Below, one piece after another: positions 7,809 to 17,513 of a stretch of 64,000 nt of DNA (position 1 is its first letter; the number at the start of each line of letters is the position of its first letter). The notes under the pieces are model-generated. The model saw only the letters and a list, made by a program, of their open reading frames with translations. It ran no database searches and was not told the origin of the DNA. The DNA is from Nonomuraea maritima (GTDB lineage: Bacteria; Actinomycetota; Actinomycetes; Streptosporangiales; Streptosporangiaceae). The stretch covers positions 434,001 to 498,000 of the forward strand of contig NZ_FNFB01000001.1 of assembly GCF_900100395.1 (NCBI RefSeq), read 5' to 3'. The translations under genes and the position numbers were made by a program.

Positions 7809-10416
7809 CGCTCTCCAGGCGGGCCACCGGGATGCGGAACGGCGAGCACGACACGTAGTCCAGGCCGACCTCGTGGCAGAAGTGCACCGAGTCGGGGTCG
7901 CCACCGTGCTCGCCGCAGATGCCGAGATGCAGGTCGGGACGCGCGGCACGGCCCTCCCGCACCGCGATCTCCACGAGTCGGCCCACGCCCTCGCGGTCGA
8001 GCGTCTCGAACGGGGAGACGCCGAAGATGCCGAGCTCGAGGTAGCGGGAGAAGAACGACGCCTCCACGTCGTCGCGCGAGAAGCCCCACGCCATCTGGGT
8101 CAGGTCGTTGGTGCCGAAGGAGAAGAACTCCGCCGCCTCGGCGATCCGCCCCGCTGTGAGGGCCGCGCGCGGCACCTCGATCATGGTGCCGATCAGTGCC
8201 TCCACGCCGGTCTCCGCGAGGATCCTGACGGCCTCCTCGCGTACCGCCTCCAGCTCCTGTACGGAGGCCACGAGCGGAATCATGATCTCCGGTCGCGCCC
8301 CCGGCACCTCGGCGGCCGCCTGGGCGATGGCCCTGACCTGCATCGCGAACAGGCCGGGGATCACCAGGCCGAGCCGTACGCCGCGCAGGCCCAGCATGGG
8401 GTTCTGCTCGTGCAGGCGCTTGACGGCGGCGAGGAGCCGGTGGTCCTTGTCGGTGACGTCCCGCGACGTGGCGATCTTGACGGACAGGTCCACGATGTCG
8501 GGCAGGAACTCGTGCAGCGGCGGGTCGATGAGGCGGATGGTGACCGGCGCACCCTCCATCGCTTGAAATATCCCGATGAAGTCGGACTTCTGGAGTGGCT
8601 CCAGCTTGTCCAGCGCCGACCGCCGCTCCTCGGCGGTCGAGGCCAGCACCAGCTCCTCCACGAGCTGCCGGCGATCGCCGAGGAACATGTGCTCCGTACG
8701 GCACAGCCCGATGCCCTCGGCCCCGAACCGGCGGGACCGGGCCGCGTCCTGCGGCGTGTCGGCGTTGGCGCGCACCCCCAGCCGGCGGACCCCGTCGGCG
8801 TGGCGCATGATCCGGTCGACGGCCCTGACCAGGTCGTCAGCGGGTTCGGCGCCCTCGAAGTACTCGACCACGGCCGAGTCGACCACCGCCACCTCGCCGA
8901 GGAACACCTCGCCCGTGGTGCCGTCGATGGAGAGCACGTCCCCTTCTGAGACCACCACGCCGCCGGGGGCGACGAACCGCTTCCCCGCGGTGTCGACGTC
9001 GAGTTCCTCCGCGCCGCACACGCAGGTCTTGCCCATGCCGCGCGCCACCACGGCGGCGTGCGAGGTCTTGCCGCCCCGGCTGGTGAGGACGCCCCTTGCG
9101 GCGATCATGCCCGCCAGGTCGTCCGGGTTCGTCTCGCGGCGGACGAGGATGACGTCCTCGCCCTGCCCCGCGAGCTCGACGGCGCGCTCGGAGGAGAAGA
9201 CGACCCTGCCGACGGCCGCGCCCGGCGAGGCGTTCATGCCCTTGGCGATCCGCTTCCTGTCGGCGCCCTCGTCGAAGCGGGGGAACATCAGCTGCGCGAG
9301 CTGGTCGCCGGTGACCCGCATGACCGCCTCGTCCATGGTGATGAGGCCCTGGTCCACGAGCTGCGTCGCGATGCGGAAGGCCGCCGCCGCCGTGCGCTTG
9401 CCGACCCGGGTCTGCAGCATCCACAACTTGCCGCGTTCGATCGTGAACTCGATGTCGCACAGGTCGCGATAGTGGTTCTCCAGGGCCTCCATGATCCCGA
9501 GCAGCTCGTCGTACGAGTGCTTGTCGATGCGCTCCAGCTCCTGCAGCGGGATCGTGTTGCGGATGCCGGCCACCACGTCCTCGCCCTGGGCGTTCTGCAG
9601 GTAGTCGCCGTAGACGCCCCGGCGGCCTGAGCCGGGGTCGCGGGTGAAGGCGACGCCCGTGCCGGAGTCGTCGCCGTAGTTGCCGAAGACCATGGCCATG
9701 ACGTTCACGGCTGTGCCCAGGTCAGCGGGGATGCGCTCCTGGCGGCGGTAGAGGATCGCGCGCGGGGCGTTCCACGAGTCGAAGACGGCCATGACGGCAA
9801 GGCGCATCTGCTCGCGCGGGTCGGTGGGGAAGTCCCTGCCGGTCCGCTCGCGCACGATGCCCTTGTACGTCTCCACGAGCCGCTGCAACTCGGCCGCGCC
9901 GAGCTCGGTGTCCTGGCGCTCGCCCTTGAGCGCGTCGAGCGCGCGCTCGAACAGGTCGCCGTCGATGCCGAGCACCGTCTTGCCGAACATCTGGATGAGC
10001 CTGCGGTACGAGTCCCACGCGAAGCGCTCGTTGTCGCCCGCCTGCTTGGCCAGGCCGTGCACCGATTCGTCGTTGAGTCCGATGTTGAGGACCGTCTCCA
10101 TCATCCCCGGCATCGAGAACTTCGCCCCCGAGCGGACGCTCACGAGCAACGGGTCGTCCGCCTGCCCGAGTTTGCGGCCCATCACCGTCTCGAGTGCCGA
10201 GAGGTGCTTCGCCACCTCCTGGTCCAGACCGTCCGGTACGGCGCCTTCCGCCAGGTAGTGGCGGCACGCCTCGGTGGTGATCGTGAAACCGGGGGGGACG
10301 GGCAGCCCGAGGTTCGTCATTTCGGCAAGGTTCGCGCCCTTACCACCCAGCAGATCCTTCTGATTCTTGTTGCCCTCGGTGAAGTCGTAAACGTACTTGG
10401 CCACCACCAGCTCCAA
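7768..10416 (-). CDS. ppdK: Pyruvate, phosphate dikinase
   Basis: 882 residues, full family length. Interconverts pyruvate, ATP and phosphate with PEP, AMP and PPi. Domain order: ATP-grasp-like nucleotide-binding domain (LLGGKGANLAEM at the N-terminus), phosphohistidine swivel domain with catalytic His in GGKTSHAAVVARG near residue 455, and PEP/pyruvate TIM-barrel with GLCRTEHMF and the C-terminal CGEHGGDP carrying the catalytic Cys. In an organism living on C2 compounds this enzyme would feed gluconeogenesis, but no operon ties it to the oxalate island at 14-35 kb. Leftward transcription; two strong inverted repeats lie about 100-160 nt upstream. Confidence 0.96.
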   Translation of the reverse strand: MELVVAKYVYDFTEGNKNQKDLLGGKGANLAEMTNLGLPVPPGFTITTEACRHYLAEGAVPDGLDQEVAKHLSALETVMGRKLGQADDPLLVSVRSGAKFSMPGMMETVLNIGLNDESVHGLAKQAGDNERFAWDSYRRLIQMFGKTVLGIDGDLFERALDALKGERQDTELGAAELQRLVETYKGIVRERTGRDFPTDPREQMRLAVMAVFDSWNAPRAILYRRQERIPADLGTAVNVMAMVFGNYGDDSGTGVAFTRDPGSGRRGVYGDYLQNAQGEDVVAGIRNTIPLQELERIDKHSYDELLGIMEALENHYRDLCDIEFTIERGKLWMLQTRVGKRTAAAAFRIATQLVDQGLITMDEAVMRVTGDQLAQLMFPRFDEGADRKRIAKGMNASPGAAVGRVVFSSERAVELAGQGEDVILVRRETNPDDLAGMIAARGVLTSRGGKTSHAAVVARGMGKTCVCGAEELDVDTAGKRFVAPGGVVVSEGDVLSIDGTTGEVFLGEVAVVDSAVVEYFEGAEPADDLVRAVDRIMRHADGVRRLGVRANADTPQDAARSRRFGAEGIGLCRTEHMFLGDRRQLVEELVLASTAEERRSALDKLEPLQKSDFIGIFQAMEGAPVTIRLIDPPLHEFLPDIVDLSVKIATSRDVTDKDHRLLAAVKRLHEQNPMLGLRGVRLGLVIPGLFAMQVRAIAQAAAEVPGARPEIMIPLVASVQELEAVREEAVRILAETGVEALIGTMIEVPRAALTAGRIAEAAEFFSFGTNDLTQMAWGFSRDDVEASFFSRYLELGIFGVSPFETLDREGVGRLVEIAVREGRAARPDLHLGICGEHGGDPDSVHFCHEVGLDYVSCSPFRIPVARLESGRAALSGGDSDTR

Positions 10417-10512
10417 TCAAACGCCTCTGCCCCGGACTCTACCGGTGAAATTGATGATGAAACTGCACCACTCCCTTGAATTGACATTCCCGCAGGTGAA
10501 TGCCGCCTTAGA

Positions 10513-10576
10513 GGTCTAATCCAATTGTATGCCCGCTCGCCGGGAATTGGATTAGACCAATTGGTTTAAACCAATT
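10513..10576. promoter_or_regulatory. Pair of inverted repeats upstream of ppdK, dre-like
   Basis: In an AT-rich patch, GGTCTAATCCAATT (10513-10526) is perfectly complementary to 10545-10558 (14-bp arms, 18-nt loop). Directly abutting is the perfect 18-bp palindrome AATTGGTTTAAACCAATT (10559-10576). The half-sites TGG(T/A)NTANACCA resemble the operator type of HutC-class GntR regulators such as DasR. Likely controls ppdK (start 97 nt to the left). A hairpin role cannot be excluded. Confidence 0.6.
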
Positions 10577-10829
10577 TCCAAACGCGCGAAGAATGCCCGC
10601 GCGGGGCCCCCTCCGCATTCCGGCGCGCCGGACGAGCGGCCTGTGACCAGTGAGGCTGCTGTTCCGGGCCACTGCGCATTCCGGCACGTCGTGACCAGGC
10701 GGCGCTGTTCCGGGGCCTTCGCTTCTCCAGTGGGTTGTGGCTCGGGGGCTCGGTGGGGTGCTGTCGCGGCGCTGGAGCCAGCGGACGACATGGCGCCCTG
10801 GCCGAGACGGGAGTACACCACCACGCGGC

Positions 10830-11407
10830 CCCGTGCGACCGGTCGCCCGGACGGTGCTGGTGAACGGGGCGGCGTGCTCGTCCGGGACGCGCTCCAGCAG
10901 CTCCTCGGTGGCGTCGAGCAGCGCCCAGACCTCCAGCTCGCGGTCGGCGGCCAAGGAGCGATGATCAGCGGCGGTACGGCGGCCGTCAGCCGGTCCGCGA
11001 TCTCCCGCGCCGGTACGCGGGCGGCCAGCGCGTCGAAGGACAGCACGAGGCGGTGTGCCATCACGTCGTGCGCCAGGTCCCGTACGTCCTCGGGCAGGAC
11101 GCCGTCGCGGCCGCGCACGAGGGCCGGAGCCCATCCGGCCGCGCACGAGGGCCGGAGCCCGTCCGGCCGCGTATGAGGGCCGGGGCCCGTCCGGCCGCGA
11201 GCGGCCCGAGCGTGGCGCGCGGGCCGGCGCCGAAGGCCGGCAGCCGCCGTACGTCGGGCACGCCGAGGCGTTCCGGTTCCCGGGTGGCGTACACCGGGCG
11301 GACGGCGTACTCGACGACCGCGTCGTGCACGAAGACATCCTCGGCCCGGCGCTGCAGCGTGACGACCTGTGGGTGACGCCGCCGATGCTGACCTGGCCCT
11401 CGGCCAT
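10830..11407 (-). pseudogene. Decayed MoxR-type AAA ATPase C-terminal fragment
   Basis: Leftward frames in pieces match the lid domain of MoxR ATPases: VFVHDAVVEYAV..ATREPERLG (about 11340-11280), then AGRAPALIRGR, then GRDGVLPEDVRDLAHDVMAHRLVLSFDALA (about 11115-11020). The Walker A and B half is missing; the glyS terminator lies where it should be. The pieces are in different frames: a 28-bp unit present three times (11113-11196) shifts the frame by +2, and another shift lies near 11365. A further in-frame stretch (VWALLDATEELLERVPDEH, about 10940-10880) in a third frame may be the start of a lost downstream partner. Non-functional remnant. Confidence 0.65.
11113..11196. repeat. Three tandem 28-bp repeats in the MoxR fragment
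   Basis: Units at 11113-11140, 11141-11168 and 11169-11196 differ at only a few positions. One unit would keep the MoxR-lid frame (reading ALVRGRDGVLPEDV); the two extra units add 56 bp and break it. Four units would restore a frame. Confidence 0.9.
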
Positions 11408-11447
11408 GACCGGTAACCGGCGCCTTGACACGATCATTCGGCGGCAT

Positions 11448-11489
11448 AGGAAAGGCCGCCCGCCGTGGGTACGGCGGGCGGCCCTTCCT
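11448..11489 (-). terminator. Strong GC hairpin ending glyS
   Basis: GGCCGCCCGCCGT (11454-11466), a 4-nt loop and ACGGCGGGCGGCC (11471-11483) form a perfect 13-bp stem. It is extended by AGGAAA/CTTCCT flanks. It lies 12 nt past the glyS stop. Confidence 0.85.
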
Positions 11490-11501
11490 CAGTGCGTACG
11501 G

Positions 11502-12887
<1,386 letters not shown>

Positions 12888-12981
12888 TTCGGTAGGTTCT
12901 CTTTCCGGCTGGAGGTCGGCGAGGCTGGTGATGAGTTCCCAGCTTAGGGGAAGGGCCCCCTGTCTGGCGCGCGAGTAGATG

Positions 12982-13269
12982 TTACGCCCCGTCGCGGGGG
13001 TAGACGTCCTCGTACGCGCTGGGCTCGTTGACCATGAGAGTCATCAACGGATACATCACCATGCGTGCCGCGGAGAGGGCTCTGCGGTAGAAGCCGGCGC
13101 CTTCCCACTCCGAGACCAGCGCCCACAGGTTGGGCTCGTCGACCGAGCGGGCCAGCCTGCCGCGCAGGTAGCCGGGCTGGTCGGCGAACGTGTCGAGGAT
13201 CGTCCTGCCCTGTTCGGTGAAGTCCTGCGACTGCGATTCGGGGACGGTGTAGCGGATGACGGCGAGCAC
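12982..13269 (-). CDS. Antibiotic biosynthesis monooxygenase (ABM) superfamily protein
   Basis: About 95 residues with a ferredoxin-like dimeric alpha+beta barrel pattern: RYTVPE, then a helix, then [34 protein letters not shown], then MVMYPLM. Family members are small monooxygenases or heme/aromatic-binding proteins; catalytic residues are poorly conserved, so function is unknown. GTG 13269 starts directly before the first strand; a longer reading from 13323 is possible. Lies upstream of glyS on the same strand. Confidence 0.65.
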   Translation of the reverse strand: MLAVIRYTVPESQSQDFTEQGRTILDTFADQPGYLRGRLARSVDEPNLWALVSEWEGAGFYRRALSAARMVMYPLMTLMVNEPSAYEDVYPRDGA

Positions 13270-13361
13270 GCGACACAGCCTAGAGGCGCGAGCGGCCCGC
13301 CACATCCGGTCGTCCGTGCCCAACCCGCCCGGCCATGCGCGATCTCCCGTAGGCTCGGGAC

Positions 13362-13709
13362 GTGGCCCCTGACAACAAGCGCCGCCCGCTGCCCCAGGGC
13401 GAGCAGTTCTTCACGCCTGGCGCTACCGGCCTGCGCAAGGCCGTCGAGCGGCGCAGCGCGGTGCCGATGGCGTTCCTGTTCTCGCAGGTGCCCCGGTGGG
13501 TGGCGCCCGCGCTGCTGGTGATCCTGCTGCTCGTCGGGTTCGCGGTGGCCAACCCGCTCGGCGGCGTGGCCGTGCTGCCGGTCATCGCGTTCGTCGGCTG
13601 GCTGGCCTACCTGTCGTGGCCGTCGCTCGGGCTCGGCGCCAAGCTGGTGCGGGTCGCCATGCTGGCGTTCCTCGTCCTGCTGGTGGCGACCCGCTTCGGC
13701 GCCTTCTAG
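13362..13709 (+). CDS. Small membrane protein (DUF6703-like)
   Basis: 115 residues from a GTG start. The N-terminal 45 residues are cytosolic and basic (GATGLRKAVERRSAVPMAFL), followed by three closely spaced hydrophobic segments (about 46-63, 67-83, 92-112). Matches the widespread actinobacterial family of small unknown membrane proteins. No operon partner; function unknown. Confidence 0.7.
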   Translation: MAPDNKRRPLPQGEQFFTPGATGLRKAVERRSAVPMAFLFSQVPRWVAPALLVILLLVGFAVANPLGGVAVLPVIAFVGWLAYLSWPSLGLGAKLVRVAMLAFLVLLVATRFGAF

Positions 13710-13721
13710 GCGCGCGGTCCT

Positions 13722-14129
13722 TCACCGCGTCAAGGCGGTGACGACCGCGAAGACGAGCAGGACGATCCCGATGCCGAGGAAGATCAGGCTGAAGAGGAAC
13801 CCGTCTCCCGTCGCGGTGTCGAGGCGGATCCTGGTGGGGGCGTCAGGGTCGTAGAGCACGGCCACCTGCTGGCCGGGCCGCGCGGGCGGCGGGTTGCCGC
13901 TGGAGGGCGTCTCCGCCTCCACCGGGATGCCGGACGCGGTGACGAACCTGACGATCGGGTGATAGGTGACGCCCTGACCGGATCGTCGCGGCCGCAGCCC
14001 CACGACCTGGCCGTGGGTTCGCCGGGCCCGCTTGCGGAAGTTCAGGGCGCCGATCGTCAGCTTGCCCCCGACCAGAGCGAAGAGCAGGCCGATGCAGCCG
14101 ACGAGGATAGTAATGGTGGTTTGTGACAC
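13722..14129 (-). CDS. DUF3592-like membrane protein
   Basis: About 135 residues from GTG 14129 (an ATG at 14207 would add 26 basic residues). An N-terminal membrane helix (TILVGCIGLLFALVGG) is followed by an extracytoplasmic-like beta domain (THGQVVGLRPRR, YHPIVRFVTASG, QQVAVLYDPDAPTRIRLD) and a C-terminal helix (FSLIFLGIGIVLLVFAVV). This is the DUF3592 layout, function unknown. The start is uncertain because neither candidate has a clear ribosome site; an inverted repeat ACGGT-N4-ACCGT sits over the proposed start. Confidence 0.65.
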   Translation of the reverse strand: MSQTTITILVGCIGLLFALVGGKLTIGALNFRKRARRTHGQVVGLRPRRSGQGVTYHPIVRFVTASGIPVEAETPSSGNPPPARPGQQVAVLYDPDAPTRIRLDTATGDGFLFSLIFLGIGIVLLVFAVVTALTR

Positions 14130-14243
14130 GGTTTGTACCGTATTGTCACCGGCGTACCTACCGGGGGTCGGCCCCGGATTCCGCGCCGGCCGGCGGCGTC
14201 GCGTCACCGCCGCACCAGCGCGGAACCTCTTGGGAGCGGCCGC

Positions 14244-15782
14244 TCAGGCGGCGCCCGGCAGCAGGGTGTAGCTGGGGAAGTTGCCCGGGAGGCGCTCGCC
14301 GTCGCGGCCGGCGGTGGCGGCGCGCACGAGCAGCTCGCCGCCGACGAACGCGCCGCGCCACGACGCCCCGAGCCCGCCGAACAGCTCCTCGCGGTCGCCG
14401 CGCGAGCGCGGCCTGTTGTGACCCACCTTGAACGCCCGCACCTCGGGCGCCAGCCGGTCGAAGGTCTCCTCCTCGTCGCAGGAGAGGGTGGCGACGAGGG
14501 CGCCGTTGCTGGCGTTCATGGCGGCCAGCAGTTCGGCTTCGGTGTCCACCAGCACGATCGTGTCAACCGGCCCGAACGGCTCGGCGTGGTGGAGCGGCGA
14601 CGAACGCGGCGGGTTGAGCAGCGCCGTCGGGGCGAAGTACGCGGAGGTGTCCTGGCCGGGCAGGAAGTGTCCGGCCTCCAGCGACGCCCGGTGGACCGGC
14701 ACGCCGCCCCTGGCCACGGCCTCGTCCACCTGGTCGGCCAGTTCCTTGGCCTTCGAGGCGTTGATGAGGGGGCCGAAGTCGAGCTGCGGGAGGGGATCGC
14801 CGGGGTCGGCGACCGCGAGCGGGTGGCCGAAGCGCAGTGACCGCACGGCCTCCAGGTACGCGCCCAGGAACTCGTGGAACAGCGAGCGCTGCACGACGAA
14901 CCGCGGGTAGGCGGTGCAGCGCTGCTTGCCGTAGTCGAACGACCCGCGGATCTGCCTGGTGAGCAGCTCCCAGTCGCCGTACTCCCACACGCCCCAGCAG
15001 TTGAGGCCCTCCTGCTCCAGCACGTGCCGGCGGCCGAGGTCGGCGAGCGAGGTGGAGACCTGCGCCCCCGCGTCGCGTCCGCCGACGAACGACACGCACC
15101 CGAGGGACTGGCCGCCGACCAGCACCGGCGACAGCTCCGCCCCTCCCCCGCTGACCAGCGTGAACGGCAGCCCCTCCCGTACAGCGAGCGCGGTGGCGAG
15201 GGTGAGGCAGCACAGCCCGCCGTCGGTGGGCGTCTTGGCGATGACCGCGTTGCCGGCCAGCGCCTGCACGAGCATGGCGTGCATGAGCACGCTCATCGGG
15301 TAGTTCCAGCTGGCGATGTTGCTGACCGGGCCGGGCAGCGGGGTGCGCCCGGCCACCATGTCGTCGATGTGGTCGACGTACCAGCGCACGCCGTCGAGGC
15401 AGCGGTCGACGTCGGCGCAGGCCGTCTTCCACGGCTTGCCGATCTCCCAGACCAGCAGCATGGCCAGCAGGTCGCGGTGGGCGGCCATCGACTCCACGGC
15501 GGCCGACACCATCGCCTTGCGCTCGGCCAGCGGCCGGTGTCTCCAGCGCTGGTGCTCCTCCACCGCGCCCGCCACGGCCCGCCCGGCACCGGCCCGGTCG
15601 AGGCGGGGCAGGCCGGCGATGGCGGTGCCGTCCAGCGGGGAGAAGCCGGGCACGGGGCGCCCGTCGCGGTGCCAGATGCCGCCCCAGTGGTTGAGCACCC
15701 GGTCGTCGTGGAACGCTTCCGGCGCCACGGAGCAGCACCGTTCGTAGGTGTCCCGCCAGGACGTCCCCGGCTTCAACTGCAT
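14244..15782 (-). CDS. Aldehyde dehydrogenase family protein, last gene of gcl operon
   Basis: 512 residues of the ALDH superfamily. The cofactor-binding stretch VSNIASWNYPMSVLMHAMLVQALAGNAV is present, as are a general-base Glu in LEQEG and the catalytic Cys in KQRCTAYPRFV. The spacing and surrounding sequence differ from common ALDHs, so the substrate cannot be read off. It follows gcl by 9 nt, so it belongs to the glyoxylate operon. Oxidation of an aldehyde of this pathway (glyoxylate, tartronate or malonate semialdehyde) is the obvious inference; glyoxylate to oxalate or oxalyl-CoA would run opposite to the rest of the island. Both active-site residues being present argues for a live enzyme. 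Confidence 0.8.
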   Translation of the reverse strand: MQLKPGTSWRDTYERCCSVAPEAFHDDRVLNHWGGIWHRDGRPVPGFSPLDGTAIAGLPRLDRAGAGRAVAGAVEEHQRWRHRPLAERKAMVSAAVESMAAHRDLLAMLLVWEIGKPWKTACADVDRCLDGVRWYVDHIDDMVAGRTPLPGPVSNIASWNYPMSVLMHAMLVQALAGNAVIAKTPTDGGLCCLTLATALAVREGLPFTLVSGGGAELSPVLVGGQSLGCVSFVGGRDAGAQVSTSLADLGRRHVLEQEGLNCWGVWEYGDWELLTRQIRGSFDYGKQRCTAYPRFVVQRSLFHEFLGAYLEAVRSLRFGHPLAVADPGDPLPQLDFGPLINASKAKELADQVDEAVARGGVPVHRASLEAGHFLPGQDTSAYFAPTALLNPPRSSPLHHAEPFGPVDTIVLVDTEAELLAAMNASNGALVATLSCDEEETFDRLAPEVRAFKVGHNRPRSRGDREELFGGLGASWRGAFVGGELLVRAATAGRDGERLPGNFPSYTLLPGAA

Positions 15783-15791
15783 GCTTCCTCC

Positions 15792-17513
15792 TCAGTCGGA
15801 CCAGTCGGCGGTGATGAGCTCGGGCAGCGGCTCGAACTCCTTGACGGCCTCCAGCGACGGCCCCATGGCGGCGTTCGCCTCACGCTCGACCATCACCTCC
15901 ACGAGCACCGGCAGCCGTTCGCGTTCCGCCTCGGCGGACGCCCAGGCCAGCGCGTCACGGATGTCGCCGGGCAGTTCGACCCTGCGCGCCGGGCAGCCGA
16001 ACGCCTCCATCGCCTTGACATGGTCGATGCCACCCTCCCCGTAGTGCAGGTCCACGGCGTAGTTCATGCCGTACGGGAGCTCGGCCTGTCTGATGAGGCC
16101 CAGGTACTCGTTGTTGACCATGACGATCACGAACGGGATGCGGTACTGGGCGGCCACCGCGACCTCTTCCATGAGGAACTGGAAGGAGTAGTCGCCGCAC
16201 ACCGCCACGACCTGCCGCTCGGGATGCGCGATCTTGACGCCCATGGCGGCCGGCACCTCCCAGCCGAGCGGCCCCGCCTGCCCGCACACGAGGTAGCGGC
16301 GCGGCAGGTACGTCGTCTGGAACTGGCCTGACCAGATCTGGTAGAGCCCGATGGCGGTGACGAACGTGGTGTCCCGCGGGAAGTACTCGTTCAGTTCCTT
16401 GAACACCCTGGGCGGCTTGATCGGCACGTCGTCGAAGTCGTCGCGCCGCAGCAGCGTGCTGCGCAGCTCGCCGACCTTGCGCACCCACTTGCCAGGTTCG
16501 CGCGGGCCGCCGCGGCGGCGGGCCTCGTCGCGCAGCTGCGCGAGCACCGGACGGGCGTGCCCGACGACCCCGAGGTCGGGCTCGAAGACCCGGCCGATCT
16601 GCAGCGGGTCGATGTCCACGTGGATGAATCTGCGGTCGCGCCGGTAGACGTCGAGGTTGCCGGTGTGGCGGTCGCCGAAGCGGGCGCCGACCGCGAGCAC
16701 CAGGTCGCTCTCCAGGAACGCGGCGTTGCCCCAGCGGGTCTGCGTCTGGATGCCCGCCATGCCGGCGAACAGCGGGTGGTCCTCGGGGAAGGCGCCCTTG
16801 CCCATGAGCGTCACCTGCACCGGCACCTGGAGGTGCTCGGCGAGCGAGCGCAGCTCGTCGCAGGCGTCGGCGTTGATCACGCCGCCGCCGGCCAGGATGA
16901 TCGGCCGCTTGGCCTGCTCGACCATGTCGAGCGCGGCCCGCACGGCCTGGGGCAGCGGCTCCGGCACCTCGACGGGCAGCGGCCCGTCCAGGGCGGGGTC
17001 GTACAGGCAGGTGCCGCGCTGGACGTCGATGGGCAGGTCGATGAGCACCGGCCCCGGCCGGCCGGAGCGGGCGATCCGGAACGCCTCGCGGAACACCCAC
17101 GGCGCCTGCGCGGGCTCCTTGAGCTGCACCGCCCACTTCGTCACCGGCCGGGCGATCTCCACGATGTCGACCGCCTGGAACGCCTCCTGGTGCAGCTTGG
17201 AGGTCTCCGCCTGGCCGGTGATGCAGATCATCGGGATCGAGTCGGCCATCGCGGTGTAGAGGCCGGTGATCATGTTGGTGCCGGCCGGGCCCGAGGTGCC
17301 GATGCAGATCCCGACGTTGCCCGTCACCCGCGCCCACCCGTCGGCGGCGTGGGTGCCGCCTTCCTCGTGGCGTACGGTGACGTGCCGGATCGAGCTGTTC
17401 TGCAGGGCTGCGTAGAGCGGCAGGATGGCCGCGCCTGGGATGCCGAAGACGGTGTCGACGCCTTCCGACTCCAGCACCTTGACCACGGCTTCCATGCAGG
17501 GGACGCGGGTCAT
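15792..17513 (-). CDS. gcl: Glyoxylate carboligase (tartronate-semialdehyde synthase)
   Basis: ThDP enzyme, 573 residues, joining two glyoxylates to tartronate semialdehyde plus CO2. Gcl-specific stretches are clear: GTSGPAGTNMITGLY, ITGQAETSKLHQEAFQAVDI, AGGGVINADA, VDIDPLQIGRVFEPDLG and CGQAGPLGWEVPAAMG. The ThDP motif begins CGDYSFQF and ends with VNNEYLGLIRQ. Unusually, the position equal to Val51 of E. coli Gcl (which famously lacks the ThDP-activating Glu) is Glu50 here, in RHEEGG. Start ATG 17513 overlaps the glxR stop (ATGA), showing translational coupling within sucC-sucD-hyi-glxR-gcl-aldh. Confidence 0.93.
   Translation of the reverse strand: MTRVPCMEAVVKVLESEGVDTVFGIPGAAILPLYAALQNSSIRHVTVRHEEGGTHAADGWARVTGNVGICIGTSGPAGTNMITGLYTAMADSIPMICITGQAETSKLHQEAFQAVDIVEIARPVTKWAVQLKEPAQAPWVFREAFRIARSGRPGPVLIDLPIDVQRGTCLYDPALDGPLPVEVPEPLPQAVRAALDMVEQAKRPIILAGGGVINADACDELRSLAEHLQVPVQVTLMGKGAFPEDHPLFAGMAGIQTQTRWGNAAFLESDLVLAVGARFGDRHTGNLDVYRRDRRFIHVDIDPLQIGRVFEPDLGVVGHARPVLAQLRDEARRRGGPREPGKWVRKVGELRSTLLRRDDFDDVPIKPPRVFKELNEYFPRDTTFVTAIGLYQIWSGQFQTTYLPRRYLVCGQAGPLGWEVPAAMGVKIAHPERQVVAVCGDYSFQFLMEEVAVAAQYRIPFVIVMVNNEYLGLIRQAELPYGMNYAVDLHYGEGGIDHVKAMEAFGCPARRVELPGDIRDALAWASAEAERERLPVLVEVMVEREANAAMGPSLEAVKEFEPLPELITADWSD

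Noticed and set aside
10830..11407. A functional MoxR-vWA module
   Set aside because: The ATPase core is absent and the remaining lid is split over three frames.
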